A stretch of DNA of 64,000 nucleotides from Sulfurimicrobium sp. (GCA_030652035.1 JAUSBJ010000048.1:124001-188000); one strand, 5' to 3'. Counted from the stretch's first letter, positions 1-8,848 are shown. Notes: generated by a model from the letters alone, not told the origin. Numbers and translations are program-made.

Positions 1-1
1 A

Positions 2-790
2 GATTGCGCCAATGCCTGCAAAAAAGTGGATTTTGTTCTGCATGAAGCGGCTCTGGGATCCGTGCCGCGTTCCATCGAAGACCCCATCCTGACCAATGAG
101 AACAACGTCTCCGGCTTTCTAAACATGCTTGTGGCATCCCGCGATGCCCCGGTCAAACGCTTTGTTTTTGCTGCGTCAAGTTCAACCTATGGCGACCATC
201 CCGACCTTCCCAAAGTGGAATCGGTGATAGGGAAACCGCTCTCGCCTTATGCCGTCACCAAATATGTCAACGAACTCTACGCGGATGTATTTGCCCGTTG
301 CTATGGCACCGAGTCTATCGGGCTGCGCTACTTCAACATCTTTGGCCCCAGGCAGGACCCGAATGGCGCTTATGCCGCGGTAATCCCCCAATGGGTGGCT
401 GCGCTCATCAGGAATCAAACCCTGTATATCAACGGGGATGGCGAAACCAGCCGCGATTTCTGCTTTATCGACAACGTCGTTCAGGCAAACTTGCTCGCCG
501 CCCTGGCAGACAATCCTGAGGCTGCCAACCAGGTTTACAACGTGGCGCTCAATGAACGCACCAGCCTTAACCAGCTCTATGAAATGATGCGTTCACTGCT
601 GCAGGAACAATTCCCCCACCTTGAAACGCATCGCCCTCAGCACGTCGACTTTCGCGAAGGGGATGTGCGCCACTCCCAGGCGGACATTTCAAAAGCAGCC
701 AGGCTGCTAGGTTTCGAGCCGACCCACCGAATTGACGAAGGCCTAAAGCAGGCCATGGACTGGTACGTAGCGCATCTCGCACCCGAATAG
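2..790 (+). CDS. NAD-dependent epimerase, probable UDP-N-acetylglucosamine 4-epimerase (5' end missing)
   Basis: The frame is open from the first bases of the window, so the N-terminal part, including the NAD-binding glycine motif, lies upstream. About 262 of a usual 330-350 residues are present. The short-chain dehydrogenase/epimerase triad is visible: Ser/Thr in AASSSTYGD and Tyr-Lys in [11 protein letters not shown]. The segment [13 protein letters not shown] and the [18 protein letters not shown] region are typical of the WbpP/TviC group, which interconverts UDP-GlcNAc and UDP-GalNAc for surface polysaccharide. Substrate is inferred from family resemblance only. It may be the last gene of an exopolysaccharide cluster that starts before this window. 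It converges with the next gene. Confidence 0.85.
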   Translation, partial: DCANACKKVDFVLHEAALGSVPRSIEDPILTNENNVSGFLNMLVASRDAPVKRFVFAASSSTYGDHPDLPKVESVIGKPLSPYAVTKYVNELYADVFARCYGTESIGLRYFNIFGPRQDPNGAYAAVIPQWVAALIRNQTLYINGDGETSRDFCFIDNVVQANLLAALADNPEAANQVYNVALNERTSLNQLYEMMRSLLQEQFPHLETHRPQHVDFREGDVRHSQADISKAARLLGFEPTHRIDEGLKQAMDWYVAHLAPE

Positions 791-850
791 AAGCTGGCAC
801 GAACCCCGCTAGCAAGCAACTTAAAATCAGGAACCTATTCCCTAAAAGCT

Positions 851-1765
851 TTAGTTTACCGGCAGCGCCACGAAGGACGACTCGACCAGATTGGACTGGT
901 ATGGGTGGGTAGGCTTCCTGTAGAGCTGCTTGATTTTTCGTACGTAATCCCTTGTCTCTGGATAAGGCGGAATCCCCCGATAGCGTTCAACCGCTCTCTC
1001 ACCTGCATTGTAGGCTGCGACTACCAGCGACACATCACCCTTAAAGAACGCCAGCAACCATTGAAGATACGCCATGCCGCCCTTGATATTTTCTGCCGGA
1101 TCGAATGCATTCTTGACGCGGAAGCGCTGTGCTGTTTCGGGAATGAGCTGCATCAGGCCTTGCGCATTTTTAGGCGATATCGCACGGGCATTGAACCCGG
1201 ACTCAACCGAGATAACAGCCATTACCAGCCTGGGGTCCACTTCGTAACGAGGCGCCAGTTGATGCACCAGCCTGGAAATAGGTCCATCCTGAAAAGTTAC
1301 CGCCACCTCCTGACTGGAGTCTTCGTCTTGAACCACCGGTGTATCAGGCAATAGGCAGGCCGGCAACTGCGCCTTAACATCAGTCTGGGTGAAACGCATC
1401 ATCCTGGTCGCATATTCATGGCCCTGTTCAGCTGCCATGGCAAACAACCGGGCGGCAACGCCATCGTCCCGCGAAACTCCGCGCCCATTGGCATACATCC
1501 AGCCAAGCGCATATTGGGCTCCAGCATGACCTGATCGGGCGGCACGGCAATAAAGCGTTTTGGCTTTAAGATAATCTAGCGGCACACCTTCCGCGTGTTC
1601 GTATTTGAGCGCAAGTGCGGCCAGTATTTGTGGATTATCCGAATTTTCAGACACTTCCAGCGCAGCCAATGGCACATCAAGCCCGGCACCAGCACTACCG
1701 CCCCACAAAGCCAGCAAGACCAATCCGAACAAGGACTTGCCGAGAGAACTCATTGCAACCCCCAT
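851..1765 (-). CDS. Sel1-repeat lytic transglycosylase (SLT domain)
   Basis: A 304-residue exported murein lytic transglycosylase. Residues 1-28 form a signal peptide with a hydrophobic core ending near GSAGAG. Two Sel1-like repeats follow at about 45-125 (for example AQYALGWMYANGRGVSRDD). An SLT domain spans about 165-290, with the catalytic Glu in SVESGFN and the family motifs NAQGLMQLIPETA and AAYNAGE. It would cleave glycan strands in the periplasm, and Sel1 repeats usually mediate protein contacts. A second ATG four codons in (1753) follows a G-rich stretch and could be the real start. The gene stands alone, between the epimerase and the HPr-rel-A cluster. Confidence 0.9.
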   Translation of the reverse strand: MGVAMSSLGKSLFGLVLLALWGGSAGAGLDVPLAALEVSENSDNPQILAALALKYEHAEGVPLDYLKAKTLYCRAARSGHAGAQYALGWMYANGRGVSRDDGVAARLFAMAAEQGHEYATRMMRFTQTDVKAQLPACLLPDTPVVQDEDSSQEVAVTFQDGPISRLVHQLAPRYEVDPRLVMAVISVESGFNARAISPKNAQGLMQLIPETAQRFRVKNAFDPAENIKGGMAYLQWLLAFFKGDVSLVVAAYNAGERAVERYRGIPPYPETRDYVRKIKQLYRKPTHPYQSNLVESSFVALPVN

Positions 1766-1795
1766 TAATCAATGATCTTGAATAAAAATCCAAGC

Positions 1796-1835
1796 TGCCA
1801 CTTCGGCGAAAACTTGCCTTAGCTGTAAAGTGGCA
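1796..1835. repeat. 8-bp inverted repeat upstream of the transglycosylase gene
   Basis: TGCCACTT at 1796-1803 is matched by AAGTGGCA at 1828-1835, with a 24-base loop. It lies 30 bases before the transglycosylase start, so it could be an operator or a leader hairpin. It is short enough to be chance. Apart from this, the 271 bases between 1766 and 2036 show nothing I recognise. Confidence 0.25.
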
Positions 1836-2036
1836 ATGACAGGAAACAAAAACAGCGCGGGAAATCAAACCTTCAAAAACCTACGCTCTACATAAGCTCC
1901 AACCAGCATTTTCCATTCCAACATGGACAACTCATTGTATTTATAGGATGGTGAACCAGAGAAACAGGAAATGCGTCGCATATTGCGATCAAAGTGTAAA
2001 AAATTTCGACACCCTGATGAGGCCAAGAGCAGGCTC

Positions 2037-3113
2037 TTAATCAGCCCTGGTTGAAATAAAGGCTTTGTGGAACAAATGACGCGCAAGCAGAAAAGGCGGC
2101 ATGCGCAGCCAATTTGCACGGACATAGAGCAACCAGCGCGCACCACCGGAAAAAGCATCAGAGCAACTGGGATGAGCCGGCATGAGCGCGCGGGTAAAGA
2201 GCCTATCCATGAGGGCCATGGTAAACGGGTTGGGACGACCGATCCTGGCCGCATCCATCGTATCCCTTGGAATGGGCGTATGCAGAATCTTTGTGGCATA
2301 GCGCAAGGCGTAAAAAAGAGGCCGGGTCAATTCAAGCTCCACTGCCCGTTCGGCGAGTTCAGGCCAGAACATGGGCAAAGTGCTGAAATAGCGTAGCAAG
2401 CTGTCGATATCGACCAGGTCGCGCAGGCCATTCTCCAGCTCTCCATCGTGGAAGAGATGAGCAGCACTGTGCAGGACCATATCGGTCGGCGCAAGAACCT
2501 TGAGGCCCTCGTATTCTTCCAGGGCACATGCCGCTGCAAGCAGCTTTTCCGGATCAGGGTGAATGGAAGCCGTTTCCGGCAGGATGGCATGATGCACATC
2601 GATCACGGTCGATCGCCTGACATGCCGCATTGGGGGCAATTCATGCATCCAGGTGCGGTAGTAGCGCTGATCGTAGGCATCGTGGTGCGTTGCGGCCCAG
2701 CCGTGAAGCATCAAGGCGGCTTCCACCTCATTGAGGCGGTCTTTGGGCACCATGATATCGATATCTGTAAAAAGACGTCCGCGGGCTGATGGCAATTTTG
2801 CCATGACATAGGCCGCGCCCTTGAGAAGAATGATCGGCACTCCGGCCTTTGCCAAGGCCTTTCGAATCAGGCTTACTTCCCAGCGAACCGCTTGTGTGTG
2901 TCTTTCGGCCGTCGCGTGCGACCATTCAAGGTGCTCGCGCGGTTGTTGTGGCACTTTTTCAAGCAGGCCGCGTTCATCGAGCACAACATGGAGTCGCGCC
3001 AGCAAATTGGCAGATCGCGCCTGACGCAATAGCAGATCCCAGTCAGCAAGACTCAGGGAAATCAGCAAATCGGGTTGCCGAAACGCCTGCAAAACCAAGG
3101 GGGGTAAATTCAC
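2037..3113 (-). CDS. NTP_transf_5-family nucleotidyltransferase (HPr-rel-A cluster)
   Basis: A 358-residue protein with the fold signature of the uncharacterised nucleotidyltransferase family PF14907. At about residues 95-125 it has ILLKGAAYVMAKLP followed by GRLFTDIDIMVP, where the Asp pair DID is the expected metal-binding site. The start is a GTG one base after the stop of the upstream kinase gene, so the two are probably translationally coupled. The family often sits in clusters with HprK-related kinases and PqqD-like proteins in exosortase bacteria, where its substrate is unknown. It is the last gene of a four-gene minus-strand set. Confidence 0.8.
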   Translation of the reverse strand: MNLPPLVLQAFRQPDLLISLSLADWDLLLRQARSANLLARLHVVLDERGLLEKVPQQPREHLEWSHATAERHTQAVRWEVSLIRKALAKAGVPIILLKGAAYVMAKLPSARGRLFTDIDIMVPKDRLNEVEAALMLHGWAATHHDAYDQRYYRTWMHELPPMRHVRRSTVIDVHHAILPETASIHPDPEKLLAAACALEEYEGLKVLAPTDMVLHSAAHLFHDGELENGLRDLVDIDSLLRYFSTLPMFWPELAERAVELELTRPLFYALRYATKILHTPIPRDTMDAARIGRPNPFTMALMDRLFTRALMPAHPSCSDAFSGGARWLLYVRANWLRMPPFLLARHLFHKAFISTRAD

Positions 3114-3114
3114 T

Positions 3115-4029
3115 TCAGATCGCTGGCGGCTTTAATGCAGCAAATGTTTCAATAGCTTCGTCCAGGACGCTATAGGTAAAATCATAGCACAGGGAAGCAT
3201 CGATCAGGCCGGCCATGGCCTCAAAGCCCTTGACGCCCAGCAGGCTGTAATTAAATGCGTTATCCGCAATCCGCATAAAGGCCCGCGCCTGAGGCAGAGC
3301 TTCCAGGCGGGCACCGGCCCCGGCCTGATATTTCGGAAAAATCACCCAGGCAGCCCTGGCCGTTTCCGTAGCGCGGGTGATGCTGTCCGTGGGCACTTTC
3401 ATATGGGCAACCGTGCCCTTCATGGTATCGCTGACCTTGCGGCTAATAATCACATCTGGCTCGTATTGCTGGATGATATCGATGGATTCGTTTTTCAAGC
3501 TGACGGGACGGGGAAGCGGGATAATCTGCCCATCACTGACGCGCACCAAAGCAAGCTCATCCGAAAGCAATCGCCAGCCGCGATTCACCAAAGCTGCACA
3601 CAGGGTGCTTTTACCCGAGCCAGGCGGGGCGGGCAAAATGGCAGCATACCCCCCCTTCTCCACCACGGCCGCATGGATGATCAAATACCGGTTGGCGTGG
3701 CTCGACACGCACCAATTGAGCCCCCACTCCAGCATCGGAAATGCCTGGTCGAGCGGCAGGGGTTTGAATGGAGGCTTCCCGTCAAATAAAAATAGCACCT
3801 GGGGTTTGAACCAGCGCCTCAGGTTGCGGGGGGAAGCAAGGCTGACGTGGAAATCAGCGAAGTCCGATTGTTCCAGCAAAGGATAATCCGCATAAAGCAG
3901 GCTGACACCTTCAGCCACGCCGGGGATCGAGGTTTGCAGATGGGTAATGAACGAACCGGTCTGGAGGAAAATTCCCGCTTGTTTGAGCCGGAGTCCAAGT
4001 TCTGAGAAAGTTAACGCGGAAACATTCAA
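3115..4029 (-). CDS. HprK-related kinase A (HPr-rel-A system)
   Basis: A 304-residue P-loop protein related to the HPr kinase/phosphorylase C-terminal domain. The Walker A motif APPGSGKSTLC lies near residues 133-143, and an acidic strand LLSDELALV follows near 160. It lacks the N-terminal domain of true HprK, and no HPr or PTS gene is nearby, so the target is not sugar-transport HPr as usually understood. The start is a TTG two bases after the PqqD-like gene; no better in-frame start is visible near the family's conserved N-terminus. Established knowledge: such kinases define the HPr-rel-A system, whose function is unknown. The genes on both sides fit that system. Confidence 0.82.
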   Translation of the reverse strand: MNVSALTFSELGLRLKQAGIFLQTGSFITHLQTSIPGVAEGVSLLYADYPLLEQSDFADFHVSLASPRNLRRWFKPQVLFLFDGKPPFKPLPLDQAFPMLEWGLNWCVSSHANRYLIIHAAVVEKGGYAAILPAPPGSGKSTLCAALVNRGWRLLSDELALVRVSDGQIIPLPRPVSLKNESIDIIQQYEPDVIISRKVSDTMKGTVAHMKVPTDSITRATETARAAWVIFPKYQAGAGARLEALPQARAFMRIADNAFNYSLLGVKGFEAMAGLIDASLCYDFTYSVLDEAIETFAALKPPAI

Positions 4030-4031
4030 AA

Positions 4032-4304
4032 TCAGCTGCGTTCTATCAAAGCAAGATTGCCAAGGTCAGCGAGAAGTTGATCTATTTGGGATACAAACTC
4101 CTCATCCATTTCGGCTTGCATCAGAGGGGCAAGAGAGGAAGCCAAGAGTGCAGCATTTGCAGGCGTTTCTTGTAATTTTAACAGCACATGAGCGGCTGAA
4201 GAACCCAGCAGATGGGTATCCCCCGAAAGGCTGTTGTAAACAATGAACCCATCTTCCCAAGAACGGAAGTGAAGCGCATGAGCGGATATCACTCGCCACA
4301 TCAT
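4032..4304 (-). CDS. HPr-rel-A system PqqD-family protein
   Basis: A 90-residue protein resembling PqqD, the peptide-binding chaperone of RiPP pathways. The typical pattern is visible: a short N-terminal strand (WRVISAHAL), then GFIVYNSLSGDTHLLG and a helix AAHVLLKLQETP. It starts with tandem ATG codons and its stop is two bases before the kinase start. PqqD proteins normally hand a precursor peptide to a modifying enzyme. Here no radical-SAM gene is adjacent, so the partner is unclear. Family assignment is good; biochemical role is inference. Confidence 0.75.
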   Translation of the reverse strand: MMWRVISAHALHFRSWEDGFIVYNSLSGDTHLLGSSAAHVLLKLQETPANAALLASSLAPLMQAEMDEEFVSQIDQLLADLGNLALIERS

Positions 4305-4353
4305 TCTGATCTAAACTTAACGCTCATGCTTGCGAGGTAGGCATCGAATTCAT

Positions 4354-5034
4354 CTACTTCATGGTCGTTTTCAAGTAAGCGACAATATCCGCCGCGTACC
4401 ACGGCACTCCAGCGGTTGGTTCAAAAAACCCATTGTTGACAAAATCGTTGTACATGCTTCTAACCTGCGACTCGGTCAAAACATTATTCGTCCATCCCTT
4501 AGCCGCGTTGAGCAAAGCTGCCACACAGTGCGCACCAAGTTGCTCCGAATCACCGTTACCGCCAAGCAATATCACCTGCAACATACTTTTGTCGCCAAAT
4601 TCGCTACCACCAAATCCAAGAGCACCTCCATGAAATTTGGTACCACCCGCCCAACAATCAGGGTTCTGAGTCTTGGTACAAGTTGTTAACAATGCACCAG
4701 TCGTGTACGGATCAGGCCATTGATGATAATTACTAGCCATCAAATCCTTCGGTGGAAGCACATTCGTACCCCAGTAGCCAGGTGTGCGGCCATCACACAT
4801 TGTGGGTGTACCAGAGGCGCTAACATTGCCTGAAAGAAAACCAGAAGGTGATTTGCACAGGAAGTCACCCAACACTGGCCGGCTGGTAAGTGTGAGCAAC
4901 ACCCCAGACACAGCCAACCCGGACTTGGTAAAGCCCCTGCGCGATGCGTCTACTGGTTTGTTTGTTTGATCGGCGAGATCATGTTCGAATTGTGTTTTTT
5001 CCATCTCGCCTTTCTGATTTTCATGATTGTTCAT
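4354..5034 (-). CDS. Tat-signal secreted protein of unknown function, first gene of the HPr-rel-A cluster
   Basis: I do not recognise this 226-residue protein. A 30-residue charged leader is followed by a twin-arginine signal, SRRGFTKSGLAVSGVLLTL, matching the SRRxFxK Tat consensus, so export of a folded protein is likely. The mature part has five cysteines (LCK, MCD, TCT, DCW, HCV) and a TPGYWG motif near residue 85. A GYWG-type motif recurs in some secreted proteins of exosortase-bearing bacteria. The start at 5034 is chosen because AAGGAG lies six bases upstream; a start 17 codons earlier has no such site. It may be the substrate of the kinase and PqqD-like protein behind it, but nothing in the sequence proves this. 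Confidence 0.6.
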   Translation of the reverse strand: MNNHENQKGEMEKTQFEHDLADQTNKPVDASRRGFTKSGLAVSGVLLTLTSRPVLGDFLCKSPSGFLSGNVSASGTPTMCDGRTPGYWGTNVLPPKDLMASNYHQWPDPYTTGALLTTCTKTQNPDCWAGGTKFHGGALGFGGSEFGDKSMLQVILLGGNGDSEQLGAHCVAALLNAAKGWTNNVLTESQVRSMYNDFVNNGFFEPTAGVPWYAADIVAYLKTTMK

Positions 5035-5388
5035 GCCATTCTCCTTGAACGTCACTTGCCATGGCGAATTCTTCACAAGAAGCACATTTTACCCAGCCCT
5101 GAGCAAGCGCGCAAAGTCCACTTGCATTATATTTAGCAAGATGCATACCACGCATTAGAACTAAACACCTTAATACCTTATAAACAATCACATATTCGTT
5201 TATTTTGCTGCCAGGCACCTACCCTTCATGGATTGTTTTAGTGCAGGTGTAAATATTCTCGACACTAATGACGAAAAAAATACGATGGCTAGGCCTCTGA
5301 ACTGAAGCAGAAATCCCTTGAATACCCCCGTGATTTCTGGATTTTGACGATTTTCTGAAATTCCGGGAAAACCGTTTGAAATGAATGC
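5035..5388. other. Intergenic region between the Tat-protein gene and tRNA-Leu
   Basis: 354 bases without a convincing gene. It must hold the promoter of the HPr-rel-A cluster (reading left) and the 3' trailer of the tRNA. I see no strong promoter box, riboswitch or U-tract terminator in it. Frames overlapping the tRNA are not plausible genes. Confidence 0.5.
5041..5046 (-). promoter_or_regulatory. Ribosome binding site deciding the Tat-protein start
   Basis: AAGGAG on the minus strand lies six bases before the ATG at 5034. It supports this start over the in-frame ATG at 5085. Confidence 0.6.
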
Positions 5389-5473
<85 letters not shown>

Positions 5474-5520
5474 GAGTCGCGTAGTGTAAACTATCCTGCC
5501 TCTGGCTGCCAGTTTGCTCA

Positions 5521-6333
5521 ATGACCGACCAACATTACGAAAACTTTCCTGTCGCCTCGATCCTGCTTCCACGCCGCCTGCGCCGACCTGTCAGCATTAT
5601 TTACACTTTTGCACGCCAGGCGGACGATTTTGCCGACGAGGGCGATCTGGACAGTGCGACACGCCTGGCACTCCTTGATGGCTTTCGTGCCGAGTTGCAT
5701 CGAATCGCTGACGGATCAGTGCCGGAAACGGAACTGTTCATGGAACTGACGGAGATCATTGCGCAATATCAACTTCCTGTGCAATTGTTTCATGACCTGC
5801 TCGATGCTTTTTCCCAGGATGTGCGCAAAAAACGCTACGCACATTTTGGCGAAGTCATGGATTACTGCCGCCGCTCCGCCAACCCGGTGGGCCGCCTGCT
5901 GCTGCATCTGTACGGCGCCACGGACCGCCGCAATCTGGCTTATTCAGACGCGATCTGCTCCAGCCTGCAACTGATCAACTTCCTACAGGATGTAGAAATT
6001 GATTACCGCAAGGACCGCATTTACCTGCCGCGAGATGAAATGGAAAAATACCGCATCAGCGAAGAGCAGATTGCCCGTGGTGACAGTGGCGGGGCCTGGA
6101 GCACGTTCATGTTGTTCCAGATCGAGCGCACGCGCAAATTGCTCCAATCCGGCGCACCGCTGGGCAAAATATTACCGGGACGAATCGGGCTTGAAATGCG
6201 CATGATCATCATGGGAGGGGAATCCATTCTGCGCAAGCTGCACAAATCCCGAGGCGACGTTTTCAACCAGCGCCCTGTCCTCAAGACCCGTGACTGGGCG
6301 TATATGTTCTACCGTTCGGTGCTGGCGAGATAA
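5521..6333 (+). CDS. hpnC: Squalene synthase-like HpnC (hydroxysqualene synthase)
   Basis: A 270-residue trans-isoprenyl diphosphate synthase of the squalene/phytoene synthase family. Both Asp-rich magnesium motifs are present: ADDFADEGD near residue 38 and LQDVEIDYRKDRIYLP near 155-170. In the three-enzyme route HpnC converts presqualene diphosphate to hydroxysqualene. It is followed two bases later by hpnD and then hpnE, the canonical order of the hopanoid-precursor operon. No squalene-hopene cyclase lies in this window. The promoter must fit in the 47-base gap before it or inside the tRNA region. Confidence 0.93.
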   Translation: MTDQHYENFPVASILLPRRLRRPVSIIYTFARQADDFADEGDLDSATRLALLDGFRAELHRIADGSVPETELFMELTEIIAQYQLPVQLFHDLLDAFSQDVRKKRYAHFGEVMDYCRRSANPVGRLLLHLYGATDRRNLAYSDAICSSLQLINFLQDVEIDYRKDRIYLPRDEMEKYRISEEQIARGDSGGAWSTFMLFQIERTRKLLQSGAPLGKILPGRIGLEMRMIIMGGESILRKLHKSRGDVFNQRPVLKTRDWAYMFYRSVLAR

Positions 6334-6335
6334 CC

Positions 6336-7169
6336 ATGACGCCCGACCAGTATTGCCAGGAAAAGGCCGCCAGCAGCGGCTCCAGCTTTTACAACAGCTT
6401 CCGCTTCCTGCCGCAGCAGAAACGCCAGGCCATCACAGCGCTGTACGCCTTTTGCCGCGAGGTGGACGATGTTGTCGACGAATGCCATGATTTCCAGATT
6501 GCCCGTACCAAACTTGCCTGGTGGCGCGAAGAAATCTCACAAACTTTTGCCGGCAAGCCGCATCACCCGGTCGGCCAGGCGCTGCTGCCCGCGATCCGCA
6601 CCTACGACCTCCCGATGGAACAGTTTTTCGAGATCATCGACGGGATGGAAATGGATCTGAACAGCAACCGCTATGCCGACTTCAAGGCCTTGCAGCTCTA
6701 TTGTTACCGCGTGGCAAGCGTTGTGGGTCTCCTGGCGGCGGCGATATTCGGTTACAGCAACCGCCAGACCACAAAATATGCGCACGATCTCGGCCTGGCA
6801 TTCCAGCTCACCAATATCATCCGCGACGTGGGCGAGGATGCACGCCGCAACCGCATCTATTTACCACTCGATGAGTTGCAGCAATTCGGCGTGAGCGAGG
6901 CCGACATTCTGCAAGGAAGTGAAACGGAAGGATTTGCCAGGCTGATGGCGTTCCAGATCGACCGCGCCAGGCAATATTACAGCCAGGCCATGGCTGAATT
7001 GCCCGCGGAAGACCGCAAAACGCAGATGCCGGGGCTGATCATGGCGGCCATTTACCAGACCTTGCTGGATGAAATCGAAGCCGATGGCTGCCATGTTCTC
7101 AAACAGAAAACCTCCCTGCCGCCACTACGCAAGCTGTGGATCGCCTGGCGGACATGGCTGAAGAGCTAA
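6336..7169 (+). CDS. hpnD: Presqualene diphosphate synthase HpnD
   Basis: A 277-residue paralogue of the preceding enzyme that condenses two farnesyl diphosphates to presqualene diphosphate. The first Asp-rich motif is CREVDDVVDECHD near residue 40 and the second is TNIIRDVGEDARRNRIYLP near 150. It starts two bases after the hpnC stop and its 3' end overlaps the hpnE start, so the three genes form a tight operon. Length and motifs match the HpnD family well. Confidence 0.94.
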   Translation: MTPDQYCQEKAASSGSSFYNSFRFLPQQKRQAITALYAFCREVDDVVDECHDFQIARTKLAWWREEISQTFAGKPHHPVGQALLPAIRTYDLPMEQFFEIIDGMEMDLNSNRYADFKALQLYCYRVASVVGLLAAAIFGYSNRQTTKYAHDLGLAFQLTNIIRDVGEDARRNRIYLPLDELQQFGVSEADILQGSETEGFARLMAFQIDRARQYYSQAMAELPAEDRKTQMPGLIMAAIYQTLLDEIEADGCHVLKQKTSLPPLRKLWIAWRTWLKS

Positions 7170-8452
7170 GGCGGGTAGCCGTCATCGGCTGCGGCTTTGC
7201 CGGCATTGCCGCTGCGCTAAAGCTGGCGGAAAGAAACATCCCGGTAACGCTGTTCGAAGCCGGCAAGGTGCTGGGTGGCCGCGCGCGCGGTGTCGATTAT
7301 CGCGGTGTCAGGCTGGATAACGGCCAGCATATTCTGCTTGGCGCCTACCACGAAACACTGAGCCTGATGGACGGCATCGGTGTGCGAGATGCTGTACTGC
7401 GGCTACCGCTGGCGCTTTCCGTGCCCGGCCAGTTCGCGCTCAGGGCCCCTGCCCTGCCTGCCCCGCTCCATCTGCTGCTGGGATTGCTGAATGCACAGGG
7501 ACTGCCGTTCAGCGAGCGTCTTTCCGCCATCCGTTTTGCGCTCAGGCTCAGGCTCATGGGGTTTCGCCTGGCACAAGACATCAGCGTGGCCAGCCTGCTG
7601 GCCCGACACGGCCAGGATGGCAATATCGGCCGCCTGCTGTGGGAGCCGCTGTGCCTGGCTGCGCTCAACACCCCCATGGATCAGGCATCCGCACAGATTT
7701 TCCTGAATGTGCTGCGTGACAGCTTCAGCCATGCGCGCAGCGATAGCGACTTGGTGCTGCCGCGTGTCGATCTGTCTGCCTTGCTGCCTGATGCCGCTGC
7801 AAACCATATCCGCAATCGGGGCGGGAAAATCCTGACCGGTTGTCGCATCAGGCGGATTGAAGCCGCTGATCAGGGATTCACTCTGCACTGGGCAGACGGA
7901 TCGGAAAACTTCAGCCATGTCATCTGCGCTACGGCACCCCAGCACGCCCTGCCGCTGTTTTCCACGCTACCCGAACTGGCACCGGCAGCCGGATTGATCC
8001 AGAAATTTTCCTACCAGCCTATCGCCACGATTTATCTGCAATATCCGGAACAGGTAGGGCTGCCGCACCCCATGCTGGGTTTGAGCGGCGGATGGGCGCA
8101 ATGGGTGTTTGATCATGGCCGGACGCATGGCATACCGGGCTTGCTGGCGGTAATCATCAGTACAGAAGGCGCCTGGCAGCATATTCCGGCGGAACAGATG
8201 GCCGCCAGGATCGCGGCCGAGTTGGCGCGAGTTTTCGAGTTGCCCGAACCGCTCTGGCACAAGGTGATTGTGGAGAAACGCGCTACTATTGCCTGCACGG
8301 TCGGGACGGAGCGTCCGGAGCAGAAAACCGGCCTGAGAAATTTCTATCTGGCGGGAGACTATACCGCAAGTGGCTACCCGGCCACTATCGAGAGCGCGGT
8401 GCGTAGCGGGGTGAAATGTGCCGGGCTGATTTCCGAGTCGATCAGTAACTGA
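7154..8452 (+). CDS. hpnE: Hydroxysqualene dehydroxylase HpnE (FAD-dependent)
   Basis: A 432-residue flavoprotein of the amine-oxidase/phytoene-desaturase fold. The N-terminal dinucleotide motif VIGCGFAGIAAALKLAE binds FAD, followed by GKVLGGRARG and a C-terminal FYLAGDYTASGYPATIESAVRSG motif. HpnE reduces hydroxysqualene to squalene, completing the HpnCDE route. I chose the ATG at 7154, a 16-base overlap with hpnD, over a GTG at 7136. Its 3' end overlaps the convergent DsrE gene by 11 bases, leaving no room for a terminator between them. Confidence 0.92.
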   Translation: MAEELRRVAVIGCGFAGIAAALKLAERNIPVTLFEAGKVLGGRARGVDYRGVRLDNGQHILLGAYHETLSLMDGIGVRDAVLRLPLALSVPGQFALRAPALPAPLHLLLGLLNAQGLPFSERLSAIRFALRLRLMGFRLAQDISVASLLARHGQDGNIGRLLWEPLCLAALNTPMDQASAQIFLNVLRDSFSHARSDSDLVLPRVDLSALLPDAAANHIRNRGGKILTGCRIRRIEAADQGFTLHWADGSENFSHVICATAPQHALPLFSTLPELAPAAGLIQKFSYQPIATIYLQYPEQVGLPHPMLGLSGGWAQWVFDHGRTHGIPGLLAVIISTEGAWQHIPAEQMAARIAAELARVFELPEPLWHKVIVEKRATIACTVGTERPEQKTGLRNFYLAGDYTASGYPATIESAVRSGVKCAGLISESISN

Positions 8453-8819
8453 TCGACTTCCACTCGTCATCCATCACCCGCCCGATGTAGGCGGTAACGC
8501 CGGCAATGCCGGTGCATTCCGGAATCAACTCATTTACCGAGGTGCCCAGGGCATCCACCGCACCGCCGCAAACGAAGAACTTGGCACCGTTGCCGGCGGC
8601 ATCCTGCATGAATTCATACACGGTCTTGGAGGCGTTATCGCTCGGGTAGATCCGCTCCGCCACGCCCTTGACCAGCAGGCGTGCGGCACGACTGGCGAAA
8701 TACACTTCCACCTCGACATCCATGGCGGCAGCGCAGGCAGCCTGAAAGAATGGAGAGCCGCATGTGTGAGGCTTGTCCGGGTCCGGGGTGAGCAGCATCA
8801 TGACCAGTTTTTCTGCCAA
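8442..8819 (-). CDS. DsrE/DsrF-family protein
   Basis: A 125-residue protein of the DsrE/F-like fold, small cytoplasmic proteins linked to sulfur relay. The family layout is visible: KLVMMLLTPDPD strand, an AAMDVEVEVYFAS strand, and KFFVCGGAVDALG. Cysteines sit in HTCGS, FVCGG and PECTG; the FVCGG one is near the position of the reactive Cys in some DsrE proteins. The start is TTG, supported by GAGGT four bases upstream (8824-8828). No dsrF, dsrH or dsrAB is adjacent, so this is a lone member and its substrate is unknown. Confidence 0.85.
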   Translation of the reverse strand: MAEKLVMMLLTPDPDKPHTCGSPFFQAACAAAMDVEVEVYFASRAARLLVKGVAERIYPSDNASKTVYEFMQDAAGNGAKFFVCGGAVDALGTSVNELIPECTGIAGVTAYIGRVMDDEWKSISY

Positions 8820-8823
8820 ATTT

Positions 8824-8828
8824 ACCTC
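8824..8828 (-). promoter_or_regulatory. Ribosome binding site supporting a TTG start for the DsrE-family gene
   Basis: GAGGT on the minus strand, four bases before the TTG at 8819. No ATG is available near the family's conserved N-terminus. Confidence 0.5.
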
Positions 8829-8848
8829 GAATTTTTATAAAGTAATGT

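Noticed and set aside
1865-2299. Minus-strand 144-residue open frame overlapping the end of the nucleotidyltransferase gene
   Set aside because: It shares about 260 bases with a clearly conserved gene in another frame, has no recognisable domain and no ribosome binding site.
7136-7153. GTG start for hpnE at 7136
   Set aside because: It adds six residues not expected before the FAD motif; the ATG at 7154 gives the usual N-terminus.
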